Below, one piece after another: positions 10,421 to 17,004 of a DNA stretch of 47,125 nucleotides. The stretch's first letter is position 1, and the number at the start of each line of letters is the position of its first letter. The DNA comes from Candidatus Desulfovibrio gallistercoris (GTDB lineage: Bacteria; Desulfobacterota; Desulfovibrionia; Desulfovibrionales; Desulfovibrionaceae), in NCBI GenBank assembly GCA_019118745.1, contig DWYJ01000062.1, positions 1 through 47,125 on the forward strand, in the 5' to 3' direction. Position numbers and translations under genes: made by a program. The notes beneath the pieces were generated by a model. That model worked only from the letters and a program-made list of their open reading frames with translations. It was not told where the DNA came from and did no database searches.

Positions 10421-11674
10421 TCAAAAGGTGTCCGAAGCGGCTGCTGCCCGCGAGGGGCGCGGCTCCATGTCTCCCGCGCGTCCCTTGGTGCTGCGTCCTG
10501 TCCCGGCCCGGCTGGCCTGGGGCAGCGGATAGGGCTGCACCACACGGTAGCGCGGCGCGGCTTTTTCCTGACCTGGCGCGGCAGCCGCAGGCCGGGGATG
10601 GACGACCCGATACACCGGGGCCTTTCCCTGCCGTGCGTTCGGGCTGTCCTGTGCGGCAGAGGCCTGATGGACGCGACGCGGTCCCGTTTCGGAAGAAGCG
10701 GCCGCCTGCGGCGCGGCGGACGGTTCGGGAAGGGCCTGGACCGTCCCGGACGAGGCGGCGGCCTGATCCGCCGTCAGCGCGGCACGGGGCGGGGCGGTCG
10801 AAGCCGCCGGCGTCCAGGGCTGACTGCAACGGGCCATGGGGACAGGGGTGCTGCCCGCGGGGATGCTGCCGCTGGTCGCCATCATGGCGTCGGGGAAGCT
10901 TTCCGGCGGCATCTCTTCCGTCTGTTCCGAATGCGGTTGCGGCGTCCTGCGGGTCATGAGCAGGGGCGGCGTGTCGTCCAGCACGTCCAGATACTCGCTG
11001 ACGGTCACGAAACGCTGGCAGCCTCCGGCCCGCAGCTCGGCGATGATGCGCGGCAGGTCGTCCACGGTCCGCTTGAGCGAGTCATGGAAAAGGAAGATGC
11101 CGCGCAGCTCGCCGGGGCCGTAGACATGGCCGAGCGTATTGGGCAGCAGGGCGTAGTTGACGGGCAGGCGCTTCCAGTCGTGGCTGTCCTGTGACCAGAG
11201 CATGATGGAAAGGCCCAGATCCCCGGCAAGATCCACCGTATCTTCATTATAGGCCCCGTAAGGGGGGCGGATATGGCGGGGGCTTGCGCCCAGTTCCCGC
11301 AGCAGGGCGTCTGTCCTGGCCAGTTCCTCGTATTGCTGCTCCTTGTTGAGCGCGCGCAGCTTGGGATGCGACCACGAGTGGTTGCCGACTTCGTGCCCTT
11401 CGGCCACGATGCGCTGCACGAGGGCGGGGCGCAGAGCCGCATTCTTGCCAAGCAGGAAGAAGGTGGCGTGGATGCCGTAAGAGGACAACATGTCCAGCAG
11501 GCGGCCCGTATTGCGGGAAGGGCCATCATCAAAGGTGATGGCGCAAAGGTTTTCCCGCATCTGCTGCCGGCTGATGCTCGGGCCGTCATAGACGACCGCA
11601 GCCCCGCGGGCGATGCCGCCCAGAGGCGGCCATGCCGCCAGACACAGCAGCACTATCAGACTTTTCCACCGCAT
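10421..11674 (-). CDS. Secreted polysaccharide deacetylase (NodB domain, CE4)
   Basis: A 417-aa protein with an N-terminal signal or anchor (MRWKSLIVLLCLAAW then small residues). The CE4 NodB domain shows the five family motifs: TFDDGPS (near residue 46), HSWSHPKL (metal-binding His pair), RPPYGAYN, DSHDW and FLFHDS. Such enzymes remove N- or O-acetyl groups from peptidoglycan or exopolysaccharide outside the cytoplasm. The last 150 residues are Ala/Pro/Ser/Arg-rich low complexity, probably a disordered tail. Upstream in-frame sequence reaches 11740, but the hydrophobic signal begins at the chosen ATG. Convergent with typA; the specific substrate is unknown. Confidence 0.85.
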   Translation of the reverse strand: MRWKSLIVLLCLAAWPPLGGIARGAAVVYDGPSISRQQMRENLCAITFDDGPSRNTGRLLDMLSSYGIHATFFLLGKNAALRPALVQRIVAEGHEVGNHSWSHPKLRALNKEQQYEELARTDALLRELGASPRHIRPPYGAYNEDTVDLAGDLGLSIMLWSQDSHDWKRLPVNYALLPNTLGHVYGPGELRGIFLFHDSLKRTVDDLPRIIAELRAGGCQRFVTVSEYLDVLDDTPPLLMTRRTPQPHSEQTEEMPPESFPDAMMATSGSIPAGSTPVPMARCSQPWTPAASTAPPRAALTADQAAASSGTVQALPEPSAAPQAAASSETGPRRVHQASAAQDSPNARQGKAPVYRVVHPRPAAAAPGQEKAAPRYRVVQPYPLPQASRAGTGRSTKGRAGDMEPRPSRAAAASDTF

Positions 11675-11851
11675 ACTCCGCAACCCCTCTCTTCTGCCTT
11701 TTGGCGGCGCTTGCCGCCGCAACGAGGCTGTATCTACCATTGCCTTGTGCCCGCCGCAAGCAAAGCGGCAATAAAGTATGTAAAATTTATCAGTTATTAT
11801 AATGCGTTATAATTTTTCTCAAAAAATATTCCTCTTTTTAAAATTTTTTGC

Positions 11852-11880
11852 TTGACGAAAGGGGGGTGTTTGCGTAGAAC
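11852..11880 (+). promoter_or_regulatory. Sigma70-type promoter of the tRNA-Val/tRNA-Asp unit
   Basis: -35 TTGACG at 11852-11857, 17-bp spacer, -10 TAGAAC at 11875-11880, about 14 nt before the tRNA-Val 5' end. The preceding DNA (11780-11850) is very A/T-rich, as an UP element would be. Confidence 0.75.
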
Positions 11881-11894
11881 CAATCTTGCGACGA

Positions 11895-11970
11895 GGGCAG
11901 TTAGCTCAGCTGGTAGAGCACCGCCTTCACACGGCGGGGGCCACAGGTTCAAGTCCTGTACTGCCCACCA
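11895..11970 (+). tRNA. tRNA-Val (anticodon CAC)
   Basis: A 76-nt cloverleaf. Acceptor gggcagt / actgccc, discriminator A with encoded CCA. Anticodon stem ccgcc / ggcgg around loop ttcacac gives anticodon CAC (reads GUG, Val). T-arm caggttcaagtcctg. It is the first tRNA after the promoter at 11852-11880 and is separated from tRNA-Asp by 3 nt. Confidence 0.95.
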
Positions 11971-11973
11971 CCC

Positions 11974-12053
<80 letters not shown>

Positions 12054-12078
12054 CGCACCTCCCCCAAGGGAGTACGAT

Positions 12079-12118
12079 ACCTTTACCCTGGAATGCTTCG
12101 GCATTTCGGGGTAAAGGT
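12079..12118 (+). terminator. Strong UUCG-loop hairpin just inside attL
   Basis: An 18-bp stem (acctttaccctggaatgc / gcatttcggggtaaaggt, two G-U pairs) closed by a ttcg tetraloop, 28 nt past the tRNA-Asp CCA. The U-rich stretch follows only after about 13 nt. It probably ends or processes the tRNA transcript, replacing the host terminator that the element has moved to 41153. Confidence 0.65.
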
Positions 12119-12178
12119 GTTTCCGCATTCTTTTTCGTTTTCCTCCACTCATCCTGTGCTTTTTTCGCGCATCTCCTC

Positions 12179-12231
12179 AGCCCCATTGGCGTTGCAGTCC
12201 GCAGCAACGTCAATGGGGCTTTTTCTTTTTT
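12179..12231 (+). terminator. Rho-independent terminator at the element's left end
   Basis: 17-nt arms agccccattggcgttgc / gcaacgtcaatggggct with an 8-nt loop and one mismatch, followed at once by tttttctttttt. It would insulate the element from tRNA readthrough, or in the circular form end transcripts crossing attP. Confidence 0.85.
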
Positions 12232-12373
12232 CCATCAGCTACTTCGATAAGGCGAAACGCGGCCGACACCTTTGTGACCGGGCGCGTCGTCGTGGGATCG
12301 GTATCCACGGCCTGACGAGCCAGCCGCTTGCACCGCTCAAAGGAGACGCATTGAGCAAAACGTAGGACACAAG

Positions 12374-12438
12374 AAAAAAGGCTTTCGTGTAGCACCACGA
12401 AAGCCTGATCTGCGGGAGTGATCCACCACAGATTTGAT
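12374..12438 (-). ncRNA. Predicted small RNA with two hairpins; loop complementary to the initiator-gene SD
   Basis: Minus-strand unit of about 65 nt. A promoter (separate entry) places the start near 12438. The RNA would fold as hairpin 1 (AUCUGUGG / CCGCAGAU, 12426-12433 with 12408-12415, loop UGGAUCACUC) and hairpin 2 (AGGCUUUCGUG / CACGAAAGCCU, 12396-12406 with 12379-12389), ending in six U, a typical terminator. The loop sequence GAUCACUCC (12415-12423) is perfectly complementary over 9 nt to GGAGUGAUC at 12515-12523, the SD region of the next gene. Promoter, folding and complementarity are seen; expression and antisense function are inferred. The same repeat could instead be a protein operator. 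Confidence 0.55.
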
Positions 12439-12444
12439 GGATCG

Positions 12445-12473
12445 ACTCTAGCCGGAAGGCTTAGCGGCGTCAA
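12445..12473 (-). promoter_or_regulatory. Sigma70-type promoter for the predicted small RNA
   Basis: On the minus strand: -35 TTGACG (12468-12473), 17-bp spacer, -10 TAGAGT (12445-12450). An inverted repeat gatccatca / tgtggtggatc-type (12420-12443) overlaps the expected start site and could be an operator. Confidence 0.6.
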
Positions 12474-12515
12474 GCTCCGCAGCTCTCTTTTACGCTTTTT
12501 TTTGTGGCCTGTCTG

Positions 12516-12527
12516 GAGTGATCACTC
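12516..12527. promoter_or_regulatory. 12-bp perfect palindrome over the SD/start region (possible operator)
   Basis: gagtgatcactc is a perfect palindrome ending at the base before the ATG at 12528. Its half gagtgatc recurs at 12416-12423, and a variant gatcgactc lies at 12441-12449 next to the small-RNA -10 box. This spacing of related sites fits binding by a dimeric regulator, possibly the helix-turn-helix protein encoded next door. An alternative reading is RNA-level pairing, described under the small RNA. Confidence 0.4.
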
Positions 12528-13505
12528 ATGGAAAAGGAAACTTTCCGCCCCCGTGGCAATATTTCAGGCCCCATTCTCCCGCGCTACGCGCTGACGCTGA
12601 AAATCTCGCTTGGAGCAAAGATGCTGTACACATTGCTGTGTGATTACGCCGGTGACAAGGATCACTGCTGGCCCTCGCAGGCGACGCTTGCCCGTCTGCT
12701 CGGTTGCAGCGTGTCCAGCATCAAGACGTATCTGCGCGAACTTGCCGGGCAGCGGCTCATTGCCGTCGAGCTGCGCGAATGCAGATCCTCGACCTACTAC
12801 CTGCTCAAGCCGTCCTTTCTTTCCGCTCGCGCGGGCCAGTCAAATTCTGACGGGGGGGAGGCAAATTCTGGCTACATAACGAACTGTAGGAAGAAAGAAA
12901 CAAATTATCCCCCTACCCCCACGCCTCCGACAGCAAAAGAACCTCCTTCGACGCGACAGCCTCGCCGGGGGGTGGGGGATTTTTTCTCTGCCAATTTAGA
13001 TTTTGAAAAGCTGTGCCAGGCATACCCGCGCAAGGAGGCCAAAGAGCTTGCCCGCGCGGTGTGGCATCGGCTCTGGCGGCATGGTCAGCTTCCTGGGCTG
13101 GATGTGCTGATAGCGGCGCTGGACAAGTTCAAGGCATCGGCCATGTGGCTTAAGGAGCATGGCCGTTTTGTGCCGCAACTCGTCAACTGGCTGCGCGGGC
13201 AACGCTGGCTGGATGAGCTGCCGTCATCTCCTGCCGCCGTTGCGACGGACAATGACGCCAAGGTGCGGGCCTGGGAGGCCGCACAAGAGCGGCGGCAGGC
13301 CGATCCCGATCTTGAGGCGATGCGGCCGCAATTCGAGGCGTTCCTTGCCCGCTTCCGGGATACACGCCTGCGCGGTCCGGCATGGGGTCTGTGGACGCTG
13401 CTGCACAAGGCCGGACGCGCCCCCCAGGCGCACGACGTGGCCGATACCGCTTCCTGCTTGTTGCCGCTTGATTTTCTAAAGCAATGGAAACGCGCCCATG
13501 CGTAG
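12528..13505 (+). CDS. Helix-turn-helix replication-initiator-like protein
   Basis: A 325-aa protein with a winged-helix (HTH_36 type) N-terminus: CWPSQATLARLLGCSVSSIKTYLRELAGQRLI near residues 45-80. A Pro/Thr-rich linker (about 125-150) follows, then a C-terminal block (YPRKEAKELARAVWHRL ... FVPQLVNWLRGQRWLDE) of the kind seen in phage and plasmid replication proteins. It is the first gene of the element, as initiators or master regulators often are. The start has GGAG 9 nt upstream within the palindrome at 12516-12527. Whether it initiates replication of the excised circle or only regulates transcription is not decided by sequence. Confidence 0.7.
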   Translation: MEKETFRPRGNISGPILPRYALTLKISLGAKMLYTLLCDYAGDKDHCWPSQATLARLLGCSVSSIKTYLRELAGQRLIAVELRECRSSTYYLLKPSFLSARAGQSNSDGGEANSGYITNCRKKETNYPPTPTPPTAKEPPSTRQPRRGVGDFFSANLDFEKLCQAYPRKEAKELARAVWHRLWRHGQLPGLDVLIAALDKFKASAMWLKEHGRFVPQLVNWLRGQRWLDELPSSPAAVATDNDAKVRAWEAAQERRQADPDLEAMRPQFEAFLARFRDTRLRGPAWGLWTLLHKAGRAPQAHDVADTASCLLPLDFLKQWKRAHA

Positions 13506-13530
13506 TTTCCAACGAAGCATGTGAACGCCA

Positions 13531-13857
13531 ATGGAAAAAAAATGTCTGCCGGGTGAGGCGCGAGTGCAGTTCATAGCGTGTCTTGAACGCATTGAAAGCA
13601 TGGTGGCCAAAGGACACACCATCAAGTCAATATACAGGACACTGTGCTCTGAAAAAAAGATTTCCATGACTTACAGAACAATGTGCACGTTATGGAAAAA
13701 AAAGCATCCAAAAGAGATGAAAAAGCCTCCTGCCGCGCCTGCCGGGCAGGCCGCTCTCCCCGCTGTGGCGGAACGCAACAACGCGCCTGCCGTTGCCGCT
13801 GAGGAAAAGAAATCATTCGGACAAGACCCGCCGAAGGAATACACGGATATCATATAA
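13531..13857 (+). CDS. TraK-like oriT-binding/conjugation protein
   Basis: A 108-aa basic protein. Residues about 8-50 (ECLERIESMVAKGHTIKSIY-like, then KKISMTYRTMCTLWKK) match the general pattern of the short N-terminal domain in IncP TraK-type proteins, which bend and wrap oriT DNA. The C-terminal half is Ala/Pro-rich. It opens the tra/trb gene run and precedes traL and traM, the same order as in IncP plasmids, which is the main support. The SD is weak. Unlike RP4, it lies far from the oriT candidate in the integrated form but comes next to the int end once the element circularises. Confidence 0.55.
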   Translation: MEKKCLPGEARVQFIACLERIESMVAKGHTIKSIYRTLCSEKKISMTYRTMCTLWKKKHPKEMKKPPAAPAGQAALPAVAERNNAPAVAAEEKKSFGQDPPKEYTDII

Positions 13858-13862
13858 GTGCC

Positions 13863-14009
13863 ATGAACATAAGCAAAGGAAAATTGTTTTGGCATGTGCT
13901 GGCTCATACTGTGATAATTTTACTTTTCATAGGCCCTGCCGCCATAACCATTATTGGGTTTATCATCATAGTCATTTCGGCAGTTCATTCTTTAGTTTGT
14001 CATTTTTAA
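13863..14009 (+). CDS. Small hydrophobic membrane protein (48 aa)
   Basis: A 48-codon frame from ATG 13863 to TAA 14007-14009. After a short polar start (MNISKGKLFW) it is almost entirely hydrophobic, with one long or two short membrane segments (IILLFIGPAAITIIGFIIIVIS). It starts 5 nt after the traK-like stop and ends 26 nt before traL. Its A/T-rich base use differs from traL. I see no strong SD and no recognised family; an inner-membrane accessory of the transfer apparatus is one guess. Confidence 0.4.
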   Translation: MNISKGKLFWHVLAHTVIILLFIGPAAITIIGFIIIVISAVHSLVCHF

Positions 14010-14035
14010 TGAACACCATATAAGGGAGTGTTACG

Positions 14036-14764
14036 ATGGCAACAACGCATTTCATCTTGCAGGGAAAGGGCGGCGTCGGCAAATCCATGATCGCCGGCCT
14101 GCTGTATCAGTCCCTGCTGAAGGCGGGAAAGGACGTATGCGCCTTTGATACCGACCCGGTCAACGCCACGCTTTCGGGCTATGCGGAGTTCAACGTCACC
14201 CGCATCGAGATCATGCGGAACGGCGACATTGACCCGCGCCAGTTCGACCAGCTTTTTGAGGGCCTGATGTCGGCTCCCGCATCCTCGCATGTGCTTGTGG
14301 ACAATGGCGCGTCCTCCTTTGTGGCCCTCGGCGCGTACCTCCAGCAAAACGAGGTGCTGCCCACGCTGGCCGAGGAAGGGCACACCGTCTTTTTCCATAC
14401 GGTCGTAACCGGCGGCCAGGCCGTGGTCGATACGGCCAGGGGCCTTTATCAGCTCGCGGACGGCTTTCCGACCACGCCCCTTGTGGTGTGGCTCAATCCC
14501 TTTTTCGGAGAGATCGTCCTTGATGGCAAGCAGTTTGAGGAGTTCAAGGTCTATCAGCAATTCAAGTCGCAGTTCCATGCGGTCATCCGCCTGCCTGACG
14601 CGCCCAGGGCCACCCTGGGCAGGGACTTGGAAGAACTCTTTGCCAAGCGGCACTCATTCGAGGCGGGCATGGCCTCCAGCACCACCAATATCGCCGTCAA
14701 GAGCCGTCTGCGGCGCTACTGGGCCGAAGTGTACAGGCTCATTGAGCAGGCACAGATTTTCTAG
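14036..14764 (+). CDS. traL: TraL-type conjugation P-loop protein
   Basis: A 242-aa MinD/ParA-related protein with the deviant Walker A loop GKGGVGKS at residues 10-17 and DTDPVNATL after the first strand. It matches IncP TraL in size, opening (FILQGKGGVGKS) and position between traK and traM. TraL belongs to the Tra1 core and is needed or helpful in transfer; its exact role is not established. SD GGGAG lies 8 nt before the ATG, and GGGAGUG there also matches 7 nt of the predicted small RNA loop region. Confidence 0.82.
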   Translation: MATTHFILQGKGGVGKSMIAGLLYQSLLKAGKDVCAFDTDPVNATLSGYAEFNVTRIEIMRNGDIDPRQFDQLFEGLMSAPASSHVLVDNGASSFVALGAYLQQNEVLPTLAEEGHTVFFHTVVTGGQAVVDTARGLYQLADGFPTTPLVVWLNPFFGEIVLDGKQFEEFKVYQQFKSQFHAVIRLPDAPRATLGRDLEELFAKRHSFEAGMASSTTNIAVKSRLRRYWAEVYRLIEQAQIF

Positions 14765-14772
14765 GAGCGGCC

Positions 14773-15204
14773 ATGAGCGAAGTGAATGAAGAAAGAGCCG
14801 CTGAAAACGGCACGCCCGCTCCCCTGCCGGACGGCGTCGGCCTGAGCATAGAGGATGTCCGCGAACTGCTTTTCAGGCGGCACAATGTCGCGGTTCCGGC
14901 TGACGACCCGACGCTCATGCAGGTGACCATCGCCAATGCCCTGCTCACGGAACAGGAAAAACTCCATGAGCGGCACAAAGAGGCGCTGACCCGCTTCATG
15001 GGGGAGCTGACCGACGCCTATGCCGCCACGGTGCGGGAAGGCGCGGAAAAGGTGACGGATACCCTGTCCGCCCTGACGGCGCAGGGCCTGAATGAGGCGG
15101 CGCGGGATATGGTGAAGTTTCGGACGACGCTTTTTCTCTGCACGGCCATAAGCGCGGTGTCCGCCCTGCTGATCGTGGCCGTCTTCGTGCTGAAGGGGGC
15201 ATAG
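14773..15204 (+). CDS. traM: TraM-type conjugation protein
   Basis: A 143-aa protein with an acidic N-terminus, a long amphipathic helical middle (LTEQEKLHERHKEALTRF and onward, possible coiled coil) and one C-terminal membrane helix (FLCTAISAVSALLIVAVFVL). This layout and the place directly after traL match IncP TraM. It is followed 2 nt later by trbB. The name rests on order and topology more than on motifs. Confidence 0.65.
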   Translation: MSEVNEERAAENGTPAPLPDGVGLSIEDVRELLFRRHNVAVPADDPTLMQVTIANALLTEQEKLHERHKEALTRFMGELTDAYAATVREGAEKVTDTLSALTAQGLNEAARDMVKFRTTLFLCTAISAVSALLIVAVFVLKGA

Positions 15205-15206
15205 CC

Positions 15207-16187
15207 ATGCTGGATGACGCCACACGGGAACGGCTGCTCAAGAGCCTGGAACACAACTGCGGCCCGGTCATCATGGATGCCGTGCGCGATCCGGCGGTCA
15301 TTGAGATCATGCTCAATCCCGACGGGAAGATTTGGACGGAAAAATATGGGGAAGATCAGAAATGCGTCGGCGAACTTTCGCAGGCCCAGAGCCGTCTGAT
15401 CCTGTCCCTCGTGGCCAGCGCACTGGATGAGACGGTCAGCGCCCGCAGTCCCGTGGTGGAAGGGCTGTTCCCTCTGGACGGATCACGTTTTGAGGGGACA
15501 TATCCGCCCATTGTCGGGCCGTGCGCGTCCTTCTCCATGCGGAAAAAGGCGTCGCGCATCATCACCCTGCCGGAATACCTGGAACAGGGAGTGATCACGC
15601 CCGATGTCATCCCGCTGCTGAAAGAGGCCATACTCGCGCGGCAGAACATTGTCGTCGTCGGCGGCACCAGCTCCGGCAAGACCACCTTCGTCAACGGCGT
15701 CATCCACTTTCTGGACGAACTTTGTCCGCATGATCGCATCGTGATCCTGGAAGACACGGCCGAACTCCAGTGCCAGTCGCCCAACGCGGTCTTTTTCCTG
15801 ACCTCGGAACTGGCCGGCATCACCATGCGCGACCTGACAAAGGTCTGTATGCGTTATGCGCCCAAGCGCATCTTTGTGGGCGAAGTCCGGGATGCCGCCG
15901 CGCTGGAACTGCTCAAGCTGTGGAATACGGGACACCCCGGCGGCATCGGCACGTTCCATGCCGATTCGGCCACCGACGCCCTGGAGCGGCTGGAAGAGCT
16001 GGTGGAAGAGGCCGGCGCAGGCCCCAAGCAAAAACTCATCGGCCGGGCCATCGATCTCATCGTCTTCATGACCAAGACGGCGCGCAATACCCGCGAACTG
16101 CGGGAGATCGTGCGCGTCAAGGGCTACAGCAAGAAGGATGACGCCTATGTGACGGAAGTCGTCTATCGGAGGACGGACAATGGATAA
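15207..16187 (+). CDS. trbB: VirB11/TrbB-type traffic ATPase
   Basis: A 326-aa hexameric secretion ATPase that powers pilus assembly and substrate passage at the inner membrane. Seen: N-terminal domain with IEIMLNPDGKIW, Walker A GGTSSGKTT (near 152-160), Asp box ILEDTAELQ, Walker B RIFVGEVRD, His box HPGGIGTFHAD and the C-terminal RxxR-like AIDLIVFM. Length is normal for TrbB. First gene of the trb secretion set; its 3' end overlaps the Com-like gene by 8 nt. Confidence 0.93.
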   Translation: MLDDATRERLLKSLEHNCGPVIMDAVRDPAVIEIMLNPDGKIWTEKYGEDQKCVGELSQAQSRLILSLVASALDETVSARSPVVEGLFPLDGSRFEGTYPPIVGPCASFSMRKKASRIITLPEYLEQGVITPDVIPLLKEAILARQNIVVVGGTSSGKTTFVNGVIHFLDELCPHDRIVILEDTAELQCQSPNAVFFLTSELAGITMRDLTKVCMRYAPKRIFVGEVRDAAALELLKLWNTGHPGGIGTFHADSATDALERLEELVEEAGAGPKQKLIGRAIDLIVFMTKTARNTRELREIVRVKGYSKKDDAYVTEVVYRRTDNG

Positions 16188-16383
16188 GGCGTCCCTCACC
16201 AATGCCCACGGCCTGCAAGCGATACGATGCGGGAAATGCCGGAAGGTCATCGCATATGGCTATGTCATTCGCGGCCATATCGAACTGAAGTGCGCTTCCT
16301 GCGCAACCACAAACACCCTGAGGGTCTTGAACCCCAACCAAGAGCCGCATGACGGCCCCGCACAAGAGGCTTTTCATGCGTAA
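16180..16383 (+). CDS. Com-like zinc-finger protein inside the secretion operon
   Basis: A 67-aa protein with two Cys pairs (IRCGKCRKV and LKCASCATTN) spaced as in Mu Com, the small zinc protein that binds mom mRNA and opens it for translation. Its start has a perfect SD GGAGG 7 nt upstream, inside trbB. Its stop overlaps the trbC start by 8 nt (atgcgtaa). So it is translationally wedged between trbB and trbC, where I know of no equivalent in RP4. Com family by pattern; an RNA-binding role here is inferred. Confidence 0.7.
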   Translation: MDKASLTNAHGLQAIRCGKCRKVIAYGYVIRGHIELKCASCATTNTLRVLNPNQEPHDGPAQEAFHA

Positions 16384-16693
16384 CGCCAGATTCCTTGCTT
16401 TCGTTCTCCTTGCCTGCGGCCTTCTGTCCCTGCCGGAAGCGGCTTTTGCCTCCGGCGGCATCTCGGAATTTTCCGGGCCTCTGGAAAAGGTGGTGGGCAC
16501 GGTGACCGGCCCTGCCGGCAAATGGATCTCCATCGTGGCAATGGCGCTCTGCGGCATCATCTTCATCATGAACAAGGATGACATTTCGGGCGGCTTCAAG
16601 CTGCTGCTGTCGGTGGTGTTCGGCATTTCGTTCATTGCGTTCGCGTCGAGCATCGTCAACAGCGTCTTCAGCTTTTCCGGGGCGCTCATCTAG
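16376..16693 (+). CDS. trbC: TrbC/VirB2-type pilin precursor
   Basis: A 105-aa protein with a long signal sequence (FLAFVLLACGLLSLPEAAFAS, residues about 6-26) and two membrane helices (WISIVAMALCGIIFIM and LLLSVVFGISFIAFA), the layout of VirB2/TrbC conjugative pilins. Maturation after AFA would leave about 75 residues; TrbC pilins are cyclised by the TraF peptidase, and a traF gene is present at 29088. I chose the ATG at 16376 (SD AAGAGG); an ATG at 16349 in the same frame lacks one. Confidence 0.85.
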   Translation: MRNARFLAFVLLACGLLSLPEAAFASGGISEFSGPLEKVVGTVTGPAGKWISIVAMALCGIIFIMNKDDISGGFKLLLSVVFGISFIAFASSIVNSVFSFSGALI

Positions 16694-16701
16694 GTTCGGC
16701 A

Positions 16702-17004
16702 ATGGAAGTCCGCAAGATTGCCGTGCATCAATCTCTCCAGCGGCACAACTTCGTGATGGGGGCGGAGCGTGAGCTTGTGATGACCTCCGCTCTCATCGCG
16801 CTGCTTGTGGGCATCGGCGGCCTGACGCTGCTTTCCGGCGCGGCAGCCGCCGTCTTCTGGATCGTCGCGGTCTTCGTGCTGCGCCGCATGGCCAAGGCCG
16901 ATCCCATCATGAGCAAGGTCTGGATGCGGCACGTCAAACAGAATGACTTTTACAGCGCAAAGGCAAGCCGCTGGCGGCCTTTGGGCGGGTTCAGGGTGAA
17001 GTGA
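16702..17004 (+). CDS. trbD: TrbD/VirB3-type inner-membrane protein
   Basis: A 100-aa VirB3-family protein. The family opening (VRKIAVHQSLQRHNFVMGAERE) is followed by two adjacent membrane helices (ALIALLVGIGGLTLL, AAAVFWIVAVFVL) and a basic tail. VirB3 proteins associate with the VirB4 ATPase, whose gene starts at the last base of this stop codon (TGATG). Confidence 0.85.
   Translation: MEVRKIAVHQSLQRHNFVMGAERELVMTSALIALLVGIGGLTLLSGAAAAVFWIVAVFVLRRMAKADPIMSKVWMRHVKQNDFYSAKASRWRPLGGFRVK

Noticed and set aside
12210-12473. 87-codon minus-strand frame in the left-end control region
   Set aside because: It crosses a strong terminator and the predicted small RNA, lacks an SD and reads as non-protein-like sequence.
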